From Pedobacter nyackensis (GTDB lineage: Bacteria; Bacteroidota; Bacteroidia; Sphingobacteriales; Sphingobacteriaceae), in assembly GCF_900176505.1 (NCBI RefSeq), contig NZ_FWYB01000004.1, forward strand, positions 186,001 to 250,000: a DNA stretch of 64,000 nt, written 5' to 3'. How positions within the stretch are numbered: the first letter of the stretch is position 1; each line of letters opens with the position of its first letter. Shown in pieces: positions 27,396 to 35,381 of this stretch. Below the pieces are notes generated by a model that was not told where the DNA came from, searched no databases, and saw nothing but the letters and a program-made list of their open reading frames with translations. Both the position numbers and the translations under genes were made by a program.

Positions 27396-28943
27396 ATGAA
27401 AGTGATCAAAAAAAATATAGCAGCGGTCATATTGCTGATCTGTATGGTACTGCCTCTGGGCTGTAAAAAATACCTGAATCTTACCCCGCTTACTGAGCTT
27501 ACCGGCAATAATTTTTATAAGTCTAAAGGAGATGTTGAAGCTAATATTTCCAGCATATATTTGAAATTCTTTGAAAAAATTAATGAAAGCTGGGTAATTG
27601 GCGCCACAGGTGAAAGCCGATCGGGAGAAGCTTTTGCAATTTCCACACATGAATTTTATCCTAGCCGAAGAGTGGTAGAAGTGCTGGGTAATAATGACCT
27701 GATGACTGTTATTACTGGTGCGGGCTCTGGTTCTGCATGGTCGGGATTTAAATTTAGTCTTATCACCAATTGGAAAGGCTATTACCAGGCTATTCAAGGT
27801 TGCAACATTCTGATCAGTAAACTCAAAGAGGGGGTTCCTAACCTTTCGGAAAATGAGAAGAAAAGATATATTGCCGAGGCTACTTTTATTCGCTGCTTCA
27901 CCTATTTCTGGATGGTCAGGCTATATGGAGATGTGGTTTATTATACCAATCCATATCAATCTGAACCTTTGCCTCGTGAAAATATGGTCGCTGTGATGAA
28001 AGCATGTATTGCCGATATGAAGGAACATGTAAATGATCTACCCTGGACTTTTCAGGATCCTGCATTACGAGGTCTTAGGGCAAGCAAAGGTGGGGCACTT
28101 GCGTTGATGATGCACATGAATATGTGGAATGCTGGGTTTGACGATGCCGCTGCCAATGCATATTATGAAGAAACTGTAAAATGCGGACAGGAATTGCTCA
28201 GTCAAAATGGGAATGCTTATTCATTACTGCCACTTGAACGATGGCCGGAGGTAATCAAAGGCCGATCAGAAGAGAGCTTATTTGAATTTTATCAGAGTAT
28301 TAATTATAGTGACAAAATTAATTATTTAGCCCCATTTGGAGAATCATTTCTGGGATATCCTTACAAATTTCCAGCCGCTAAGTACCAGACTTCATTAATG
28401 GCATTCAGAGGAGCTTATATGGAAAAATTATTTCCAAGGGACCTGGCTGACAAACGGAAAGATTTGTGGTATGTCGATATTTATGCAAATAACGGTCGCT
28501 TTATGATGCCAAAGTTTGCTGGTAACATTTATGCTTCTGGTAATGAAGATCAACTAGCCGACAACAGCTTTCTGATTTTTAGGCTATCAGATGCCATTCT
28601 TTTACATGCAGAGGCTTTAGCTGAACTTGGTAGGGATCCGGAGGCTATTAACAGTGTAAACCTGGTACGGGCAAGGGCCAGCGCAATTCCTTATGATATT
28701 GGCCAGGGTCCTTTGAAGGATTTTATATTCCTGGAACGTTGCAGGGAGCTTCAGGGCGAGGGGCATGCCTGGTTTGACCTTGTCAGAACAAAAAGGATTT
28801 TGAGCCAGCGATGGGCAAACCATCCACTGACACTTGACCAGTTTAACAGGGGAGCCTGGACATGGCCAATTGACAGCGAGGCTTTAAAGGATAATCCATT
28901 GATGACACTTAATGACTACTGGACCAACACAGTCGGAATCTAA
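27396..28943 (+). CDS. SusD/RagB-family surface lipoprotein
   Basis: SusD-like lipoprotein of 515 residues, 11 bases behind its SusC. The lipobox is Pro-Leu-Gly-Cys at about residue 23, followed by KKYLNLTPLTELTGNNFYKS, a typical SusD N-terminus. Landmarks are KKRYIAEATFIRCFTYFWMV (about 150-170) with RLYGDVVYY, FRLSDAILLHAEALAELGRD near 390, VNLVRARASAIPYD and FLERCRELQGEGHAWFDLVR. It is expected to be the ligand-capturing lid of the second SusC. Confidence 0.93.
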   Translation: MKVIKKNIAAVILLICMVLPLGCKKYLNLTPLTELTGNNFYKSKGDVEANISSIYLKFFEKINESWVIGATGESRSGEAFAISTHEFYPSRRVVEVLGNNDLMTVITGAGSGSAWSGFKFSLITNWKGYYQAIQGCNILISKLKEGVPNLSENEKKRYIAEATFIRCFTYFWMVRLYGDVVYYTNPYQSEPLPRENMVAVMKACIADMKEHVNDLPWTFQDPALRGLRASKGGALALMMHMNMWNAGFDDAAANAYYEETVKCGQELLSQNGNAYSLLPLERWPEVIKGRSEESLFEFYQSINYSDKINYLAPFGESFLGYPYKFPAAKYQTSLMAFRGAYMEKLFPRDLADKRKDLWYVDIYANNGRFMMPKFAGNIYASGNEDQLADNSFLIFRLSDAILLHAEALAELGRDPEAINSVNLVRARASAIPYDIGQGPLKDFIFLERCRELQGEGHAWFDLVRTKRILSQRWANHPLTLDQFNRGAWTWPIDSEALKDNPLMTLNDYWTNTVGI

Positions 28944-28953
28944 CGCTATAATA

Positions 28954-29682
28954 ATGAATATAATGAAAAATCTAATCAATAAAACCTACCTGGTATTAGG
29001 ATTCGTACTGCTTTTTAGTTTTACAGGCTGTAAAAAGGATGAATACTACCTGGATGGAGGTAAAGCAAATGCTAATTTCAATGGCACCATGCTGGAATAC
29101 CTGAAATTCAGAGCAGTTCCATTTGATACCATTGCTACTATCGTTAAACTGGCGGGTATGGAAGATGTTTTTAATAAGGAGGACATTACCTTTTTTGCAC
29201 CTACAGATTATGAAGTTAAAGAAATGATTGGTTCCGTTAAGAAATTTAATAGTCTTAATGCAGCTTTATACAGAAACGGTAAGGATACGATTAAAACACT
29301 GGCAGATATTGAAGGGGCTACCTGGGCCAAATTCCTGCAAAGACATATCTTCAAGGGCGCAAAAAAGTTAGCGGACTATCCTCAGCTTGATCCCGATCTG
29401 ACCGCGGTTTATCCGGGACAGAACTATTATGCTTATAACAATACCGCAGCAAAAATCGGAGTTATCTATGGTGATGTAGGCGGAGTCAAATATATTGGCT
29501 ACAGACGACTTACCATTACTTATATAGCCGACCTATCCAGCCCTGATCAGTCATTCAACACATTAAGGGTTTCTTCGTCAGATATTAAGCCGAATAATGG
29601 CGTGGTGCATGCTTTGCAACTATCTGGTGATGCTTTTGGTCTGGGCGCTTATGAAATGATTAATGAGATTTCCAATCGATAG
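28954..29682 (+). CDS. FAS1 (fasciclin) domain lipoprotein
   Basis: Lipoprotein of about 242 residues made almost wholly of one fasciclin domain (KLAGMEDVFNKEDITFFAPT at about 55-75, and the C-terminal block IKPNNGVVHALQLSGDAFG). The lipobox is Phe-Thr-Gly-Cys. The ATG at 28954 lies just after the susD stop. The next in-frame ATG at 28963 is equally possible, and both keep the signal peptide. It corresponds to the FAS1 half of the protein at 21982. In this half of the operon the discoidin-like part is encoded separately at 34144. A surface adhesion or ligand-binding role is inferred. Confidence 0.85.
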   Translation: MNIMKNLINKTYLVLGFVLLFSFTGCKKDEYYLDGGKANANFNGTMLEYLKFRAVPFDTIATIVKLAGMEDVFNKEDITFFAPTDYEVKEMIGSVKKFNSLNAALYRNGKDTIKTLADIEGATWAKFLQRHIFKGAKKLADYPQLDPDLTAVYPGQNYYAYNNTAAKIGVIYGDVGGVKYIGYRRLTITYIADLSSPDQSFNTLRVSSSDIKPNNGVVHALQLSGDAFGLGAYEMINEISNR

Positions 29683-29719
29683 GTTTATATATTAACCGAT
29701 AACTAATTAGAATAAAGAA

Positions 29720-31342
29720 ATGAAGATACGACAAAGAAATAGATCAATACTGGGAGGCATGTTTTTACTGCTGATAATGATGTCCTGCAGTAAAGTGACA
29801 GATCAGTTCTCAGAACCTTATTCGGCAAGTACCGAGGGTTTGGGAATTAAAATGGATCGGGTTAAAGTACCGCAACCTTCTGAAGGTGGGCCTGGGACGG
29901 TGGTGACTGTGCCAGCCACGGGTATGTTACCTTATAAGGACAAACTTGTTTTTATGTTTAATGGAGAAAAGGCAGAGGTGTTAGAGATTACAACAACCTA
30001 TATTAAAGTGAAGGTCCCGGAATTTGCCAGCACAGGAGTGCTTTCTGTTGCCGTGGGAGATGTGCTCGCTTTTGGGCCTAAATTTAAGGTAAATGGTTTG
30101 ATTAATCCTGACCCTACCTTTAAAGTGCCAAATGGAGCAAACGGAACAGTGAGTCAGGTACTTGAGCTCTTAGACGGTAAAAAACTGATTATAGGTGGTT
30201 TTACTAATTACAATAATAAAGGTGTAGTCAGACCTATCAATCGCATCGTTAGTGTTTTTGGAGATTTTTCTTATGACCCTAATTTACGTAGTGGCAAGGG
30301 ATCTAATGGCCCGATCAGTTCTATCATTGAGTATAATGGGAAATATCTGATCGGCGGTGGTTTTAGTGGTTACAATCAACGTACTGAAAATATCAGTAAC
30401 CTTACGATGCTGAGTAAAAACGGATCAATTGACACAATAGGCATACATACTTTTAGAAGACCGGATCAGACGGATACAATTAAGTATTTTCCAAAATTCA
30501 ATGCGGGTACAGACAAAGCCATATCTCAATTGTATAAACAACCTGACGATAAGATTATTGTTTCCGGTGGATTTGATTTCTTTATCAGTCGACGTTATGA
30601 CCAGCCCAACAAGCGAAGCGAAAAAGATACTATTATTCTGGATAGCATCAGGATGCCTCAGATTTTGAGATTAAATGCAGACGGTACACTGGATAAAACA
30701 TATCGGTTTAATGCATCTGAAAATGAAGGTTTTAAAGCCGCGAATGGTCCTTCCAGAGCGCTCATTCATACCGATGGTAAATATCAGGGTAAAGTACTGA
30801 TGTATGGTAAGTTTAGCAGTTTTGATGGGAAATCGGCTAAGAACATGATCAGACTTAATGCCGATGGGACTATTGATGATAGCTTTAATACTGGCGTAGG
30901 ACCAGATAATTATGTTTACTCAGTCACTTATAACAACATACTTGACCGCTATGTCATTTGCGGATTGTTTAGAACATATAATGGCAAACCTTGTGAGTAT
31001 TTGGCCATACTGAAATCCGACGGATCATTAGACGAAGGCTTTGCTCCAAAGAAATTTGATGGGCCAGGAGCAAGTTTTGCAAAACTGCTGAATGATGGTT
31101 TAATGGTGGTAAGCGGAAACTTTAATACCTATAACGGGATTACCAGAAATGGCTTTATGATCTTAAATAGTAAAGCAGAACTGGCCCCAGGCTATAACGC
31201 TACCGGATTGTTCAACGGATTTCTTAATGATGTTATTGAAACCAAATCAGATGACAATAAAAGAGCATTGTTGCTAATTGGTTTCTTCACAAGATTCAAT
31301 AATGAACCTGTAAATAGTATTATTCGGGTTGTACTGGAATAA
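29720..31342 (+). CDS. DUF5008-type lipoprotein with seven delta-60 repeats (predicted beta-propeller)
   Basis: A lipoprotein of 540 residues with a lipobox ending Met-Met-Ser-Cys at about residue 23. Residues about 40-125 form an IPT/TIG-like sandwich resembling DUF5008 (LVFMFNGEKAEVLEIT, YIKVKVPE). From about 140 to the end I count seven copies of the delta-60 repeat, with landmarks such as KLIIGGFTNYNN, YLIGGGFSGYNQ, IIVSGGFDFF, VLMYGKFSSFDG, YVICGLFRTYNG, LMVVSGNFNTYNG and LLLIGFFTRFNN, several followed by a variant of RLNADGTID. Seven units suggest a seven-bladed propeller. It probably acts as a surface glycan-binding protein of the SusCD operon. No enzymatic residues are evident. Confidence 0.87.
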   Translation: MKIRQRNRSILGGMFLLLIMMSCSKVTDQFSEPYSASTEGLGIKMDRVKVPQPSEGGPGTVVTVPATGMLPYKDKLVFMFNGEKAEVLEITTTYIKVKVPEFASTGVLSVAVGDVLAFGPKFKVNGLINPDPTFKVPNGANGTVSQVLELLDGKKLIIGGFTNYNNKGVVRPINRIVSVFGDFSYDPNLRSGKGSNGPISSIIEYNGKYLIGGGFSGYNQRTENISNLTMLSKNGSIDTIGIHTFRRPDQTDTIKYFPKFNAGTDKAISQLYKQPDDKIIVSGGFDFFISRRYDQPNKRSEKDTIILDSIRMPQILRLNADGTLDKTYRFNASENEGFKAANGPSRALIHTDGKYQGKVLMYGKFSSFDGKSAKNMIRLNADGTIDDSFNTGVGPDNYVYSVTYNNILDRYVICGLFRTYNGKPCEYLAILKSDGSLDEGFAPKKFDGPGASFAKLLNDGLMVVSGNFNTYNGITRNGFMILNSKAELAPGYNATGLFNGFLNDVIETKSDDNKRALLLIGFFTRFNNEPVNSIIRVVLE

Positions 31343-31386
31343 TCCCGGCAGCAGAATTTAAAAATTGAAAATCAAATTATATACTG

Positions 31387-33081
31387 ATGAAAACAAGCCA
31401 CTATATTTATAAAAACATAAAGTCATCCTGGTTCTGTATTGGCCTTCTTGCTATACTGGGGGCCTGTAATTCTCCTTTTGAACGGATGATACCTGAACGG
31501 GAATATACAGACTCGGCTAATGTAGCCTTTAGTAAACCTAAGGTACTCTATATTATTGTTGATGGAGCCAGAGGCACTTCCGTTCGGAATGCACAGGCTT
31601 CAAACATCAACAGTTTATTACCAGCTTCCATTTATACCTGGAATGGACTTTCAGATATTGACGCAAGTACCAATGCGGCTAATTATGCCAGTATGTTAAC
31701 GGGAGTAAAAGCACTAAAGCATGGTGTAAAGTCAGACGATTTTTCAGGTAATCACTTAGCAGACTTTCCTGTATTGTTCAAACGGATTAAAGAAACAGAC
31801 CCTACCTTAAGGACTGTAGTATTTACCAGTTCTCCATTACTCAAATCTAATCTTTGTGACGGAACAACCCTTAGCACCCAGTTAAGTGATGATATTGCCG
31901 TTAAATCTGCGGTAGTCAATGATCTCGAAAAAGAAGCATCAAGCGTTGTTGTTGCCCAGTTTTCCGGGATTGATGAAGCTGGAAAGTCATCAGGCTACGA
32001 CTTGTCATTTCCTGCGTATAAAGCAGCAATTCTTAAGTTTGATGGTTATGTAGGGGAAATGCTTACTGCCTTAAAAAAACGACCAAATTATAAATCAGAG
32101 AAATGGCTGGTTGTTATTTCTTCAAGTAAAGGCGGAACGTTTACCTTGCCTGCTTCTGAAAATGACAATACTATTTTTAGCAAACCAGAATTCAATACTT
32201 TTACTATTTTTTATAATGCTGGCTATTCTACGCGGATTCTCAGCAAGCCCTATCTTGGTAGTAGCTTTCCGGGGACTTTTTTGAAATTCACAGGAAATTT
32301 AAGGGCTTTGAATCCTGCCGGCGATAATTCCATTTACAATTTTGGTGACTCAGAATTTACCATTGAATTGAAGGTGAAGAAGAACGCACTTAATTTTACC
32401 TGGCCAAGCTTGATTGGAAAGCGGAAAGACTGGGTTCATGGTGAAATTGGCTGGAACATCTTTCTGGAAAACGCTTACTGGGTGTTAAATGCAAGGGGTG
32501 TTAAATCTGGAGCACAACAGATAAAAGGAGCCGATATGCCTGCAGGTACCTGGAATTCTATAGCTGTGGTTTGTTATTATAAAGCAGGTAAACGTTACAT
32601 CAGAACGTTTACCAATGGGAAATTTAATAATGAAGCGGATATTACAGCTTTAGGAGTTTTAGATAATAATTTCCCTTTAACCTTAGGGAAGTTCCCTAGT
32701 AACGGATCAATGGATGGCTATATCAGTGACGTTAAAATTTGGAAAGCTGCTTTTTCTGACGAAAAGATGGCACAATTTTCCTGTGATACCTATGTTGATC
32801 CAGGACATCCTTATTACGACTATCTGATCAGTTACTGGCCAATGTTAGATGGTGCAGGAAATAGCATTAAGGATGAGGGAATTGCAAAAAACAACCTTAC
32901 AGTTCAGGATGGAACGGTTACCTGGGGAAAACTTTCTGATCTGCTTTGCTCACCACCAGCTACCAATTTAGCTCTTCTGGTACCCGGTGCAATCGATATT
33001 CCCGCTCAAATTTATAGTTGGCTAAGGATACCCAGACAGGAGAGCTGGTTGTTAGACGGACGGGTATGGCAGGATCAATAA
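31387..33081 (+). CDS. Lipoprotein with degenerate alkaline-phosphatase-like domain and LamG/DUF4983-like domain
   Basis: Lipoprotein of 564 residues with lipobox Leu-Gly-Ala-Cys. Residues about 50-290 have the layout of an alkaline-phosphatase-superfamily (nucleotide pyrophosphatase/phosphopentomutase-like) domain: VLYIIVDGARG at about 53, and NYASMLTGVKALKHGV at about 99 where the nucleophile region lies. The metal-binding motifs are altered: the usual Asp-x-x-Gly-His reads Asp-Glu-Ala-Gly-Lys (residues about 198-202), and the usual Ser-Asp-His-Gly reads Ser-Ser-Lys-Gly (about 246-249). Residues about 300-500 resemble a LamG/concanavalin-like domain (FTIELKVKK, WNSIAVVCYY, MDGYISDVKIWKAAFSDEKM), as in DUF4983 proteins. 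I infer a non-catalytic surface binding protein. Confidence 0.8.
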   Translation: MKTSHYIYKNIKSSWFCIGLLAILGACNSPFERMIPEREYTDSANVAFSKPKVLYIIVDGARGTSVRNAQASNINSLLPASIYTWNGLSDIDASTNAANYASMLTGVKALKHGVKSDDFSGNHLADFPVLFKRIKETDPTLRTVVFTSSPLLKSNLCDGTTLSTQLSDDIAVKSAVVNDLEKEASSVVVAQFSGIDEAGKSSGYDLSFPAYKAAILKFDGYVGEMLTALKKRPNYKSEKWLVVISSSKGGTFTLPASENDNTIFSKPEFNTFTIFYNAGYSTRILSKPYLGSSFPGTFLKFTGNLRALNPAGDNSIYNFGDSEFTIELKVKKNALNFTWPSLIGKRKDWVHGEIGWNIFLENAYWVLNARGVKSGAQQIKGADMPAGTWNSIAVVCYYKAGKRYIRTFTNGKFNNEADITALGVLDNNFPLTLGKFPSNGSMDGYISDVKIWKAAFSDEKMAQFSCDTYVDPGHPYYDYLISYWPMLDGAGNSIKDEGIAKNNLTVQDGTVTWGKLSDLLCSPPATNLALLVPGAIDIPAQIYSWLRIPRQESWLLDGRVWQDQ

Positions 33082-33112
33082 GTTAATGGAGCATAATATT
33101 AAAGATAAGATA

Positions 33113-34147
33113 ATGAAGAAACTAAACCACAATATTTATAAGTGCCTCGTTCTGATGGCAATCATCCTTGTACAATCCTGTAAGGAGGAGAGTCTGGAGA
33201 ACTTTGCAAGCAAGAAAGGAATTTCTGCCAGCGTTTCTGTTAAGGGACTGTCCGGACAAATTAAGAAAGATGCAGAAAATGTAAGGATCCCGATTGAAGT
33301 TCAGCTTTCTGCTAGTGCAACTCAAGCTTTTGATGCACATATAATGCTGGATGAAAATACCGTTGTTAATGCAATTAGCAATAACTTGTTGCCAAACACC
33401 CTGGCATTTCCAGTGGGATCAATAGTCATCCCACAGACGGTAACTATACCTTTCGGTTCAACCAGCGTGATATTTGAAGCGGTAGTGAGTGTTGCTGCGC
33501 TGGAGAAATTTTATTTCAGCAGTAAAAAATTAGCCTTTGCGGTGAAGTTAACTGAGGTAGCTAAAGGGAATAGCATAGATGAGAAAAAAAATGTAGGAAT
33601 TGTTTCCATAGATCCTTTAGCAATTATTGCGGCCCATGAAATGCATACGATTTCTATTACAAATGGCGGAGGCAGCAAATTAGACGTTTCAGGAAGGAAT
33701 AATTATGCGCCAAGTGTAGCTTCAATTGGTATACCATTAGGGGTAACCTTATCTGGAGTAGCTTCTCTTTCTTTTAAAGTCAATGTGGCTATTAACAACG
33801 ATACCGTTGCAGTACTAAAGTCGAAGGGCCTTCTTCCACTTAACGCAGTGGTGATGCAGGCGGGAGAATTTGAACTGCCTGCTCAGGTGGTAGTAGATCA
33901 AACTGCCAATACTGGTAAACTGGAGGTGACCATTCTTTCACAAACCCTATTAAAATATAGAAATGATAAAATAGCCTTGGTGGTCCAATTAACCGGCAGT
34001 AGCAGGCATATTGTCCATCCGGTTAACAGAACGGTTATTTTGTTGATTGATCCGGCCAGTATCATTATCGCAAACAGTTATGCGGCATGGTTTCCCACAG
34101 GCAATAAATTACAGTTTTATTCACTTTACAAGAAATTCAACTCATGA
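33113..34147 (+). CDS. Lipoprotein with two DUF1735-like domains
   Basis: Lipoprotein of about 344 residues from the ATG at 33113. An ATG 27 bases upstream would add a polar extension, so I did not use it. The lipobox is Val-Gln-Ser-Cys, followed by KEESLENF. Two homologous beta-sandwich units follow, about residues 40-165 and 180-320. Each has a strand with PIEVQLSA or SFKVNVAI, a DENTV/INNDTV turn, a helix leading to an LLP motif, and a closing strand AFAVKLTE or ALVVQLTG. This pattern resembles DUF1735, a family common in surface glycan-binding lipoproteins. The stop overlaps the next start by four bases (ATGA). Confidence 0.75.
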   Translation: MKKLNHNIYKCLVLMAIILVQSCKEESLENFASKKGISASVSVKGLSGQIKKDAENVRIPIEVQLSASATQAFDAHIMLDENTVVNAISNNLLPNTLAFPVGSIVIPQTVTIPFGSTSVIFEAVVSVAALEKFYFSSKKLAFAVKLTEVAKGNSIDEKKNVGIVSIDPLAIIAAHEMHTISITNGGGSKLDVSGRNNYAPSVASIGIPLGVTLSGVASLSFKVNVAINNDTVAVLKSKGLLPLNAVVMQAGEFELPAQVVVDQTANTGKLEVTILSQTLLKYRNDKIALVVQLTGSSRHIVHPVNRTVILLIDPASIIIANSYAAWFPTGNKLQFYSLYKKFNS

Positions 34148-35184
34148 GAAAGAAGTATACGCTAACAGCATTTTCAATTCTTTTGGCTTTTGTAATCCTA
34201 TCAGGCGGTTGTAAAAAGGCTGTCGATCCCCCCGTTACTGAAGCGGAGGAGCCGAAACCACAAGTAACATTTACCATTGGTGCGGCTACTCAAAAAGATC
34301 CTTTTACCTATTCTTTTAAAGGAGTGGTTAAAAATTATAAAGAGGTAATCTGGTCCTTTGGTGATGGGACTTCAGCTTATGATACTGAGGTAACACATAC
34401 TTACTTAATACCTGGCACCTATAAAGTGATTCTGAAAGCACTTAATAGTTTAGGGTATTGGGCCCAACAGGAAGCACAGGTTATCATTCGAGCACAGGAT
34501 ATAGTTAATTTTACAGCAGAACCTCAGGTAGATGGTAGTCTTAAATTACAGCCAAAGATGTCCGCAGAAATTCAGGATTTTAGTTGGTATATAGGAACTG
34601 CAGCAACTGGTGTACCAATAGCAACCACACAAACGGCAATTATTCCAAAGCTTACTACGCCTGACTTTACGTATATTACACTAAAGGTTAAAACTGCTAA
34701 GGGAGCCGAAGCCTATTATTCAAAGATAATTACCAATTTTGGTGATTTGAAAGACATCACAGGAAATGGAGTCGACCTTAGCGTTTCACTTGAGCACTCT
34801 GCAGGATCAACATCAGCGGAAGGTTCATTAAAGTTAATAGACGGGTCGAATACGACAAAATATTTGATTTCAGGCTATACCAATACCTTCTGGATGCAGC
34901 AGAAAGTTAAAAGTCCTGCAGTTGTTAATGCTTACGTATTCGTTTCGGGAAATGATGTGGTAAACAGGGATCCTATGACCTGGGATTTCGTTGGCTCTCA
35001 AGATGGAATAACATGGGTAACACTTGATTCCCGTAGGGATATCAAAAGTGATGTCCGTTTTGAAACAAGGGCCTATGCTTTTAATAATACAACTGCTTAC
35101 AATTATTATAGGGTTAATGTAAAAGCAGTCCGAAGCGGAACATCGATACAATTGTCGGAGTGGAGGTTAATGAGTACGTATTAA
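34144..35184 (+). CDS. Lipoprotein with PKD and discoidin-like domains
   Basis: A 346-residue lipoprotein with lipobox Ser-Gly-Gly-Cys. Residues about 40-118 form a PKD domain with a clear core (VIWSFGDGTSAYDTEVTHTY, then PGTYKVILKALN). A second sandwich-like stretch covers about 125-200. The C-terminus (about 210-346) is an F5/8 type C-like module (VNAYVFVSGNDVVNRDPMTW, FVGSQDGITWVTLD, YNYYRVNVK) similar to the one in the protein at 21982. It is the last gene of the 11-gene operon. No strong terminator follows: only a CCCC/GGGG pairing around 35207-35229 without a T-run. Confidence 0.85.
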   Translation: MRKKYTLTAFSILLAFVILSGGCKKAVDPPVTEAEEPKPQVTFTIGAATQKDPFTYSFKGVVKNYKEVIWSFGDGTSAYDTEVTHTYLIPGTYKVILKALNSLGYWAQQEAQVIIRAQDIVNFTAEPQVDGSLKLQPKMSAEIQDFSWYIGTAATGVPIATTQTAIIPKLTTPDFTYITLKVKTAKGAEAYYSKIITNFGDLKDITGNGVDLSVSLEHSAGSTSAEGSLKLIDGSNTTKYLISGYTNTFWMQQKVKSPAVVNAYVFVSGNDVVNRDPMTWDFVGSQDGITWVTLDSRRDIKSDVRFETRAYAFNNTTAYNYYRVNVKAVRSGTSIQLSEWRLMSTY

Positions 35185-35356
35185 ATTTCAGTACAATATA
35201 AAACATTCCCCCTTTGCAGTATACTGGGGTGGTACATTCGATCCCTTACGATAAAATAATTTCGCTCTATATAAATACAGGTATAAGTTGGGTGACTCAG
35301 GTCGCTCAGCTTATTGCCATTTAAGATGAAATCAAAAAATAGTATAATTTAATCAA

Positions 35357-35380
35357 CACACACACACACACACACACACA
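35357..35380 (+). repeat. (CA)12 dinucleotide tract touching the start codon
   Basis: Twelve uninterrupted CA units end one base before the ATG at 35382, so the tract occupies the whole ribosome-binding region and the mRNA there would be unstructured. Shorter CA or A/C-rich leaders precede the ATGs at 45804 and 45595. Pure dinucleotide tracts can change length by replication slippage. Here a change would alter leader length and spacing, not reading frame. Confidence 0.95.
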
Positions 35381-35381
35381 A

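Noticed and set aside
27381-27797. Open frame of 138 codons on the minus strand
   Set aside because: It lies fully opposite the well-supported susD gene and shows no domain pattern.
35207-35229. CCCC/GGGG hairpin with the palindrome CAGTATACTG after the surface operon
   Set aside because: Considered as a terminator, but the stem is short with a bulge and no T-run follows.
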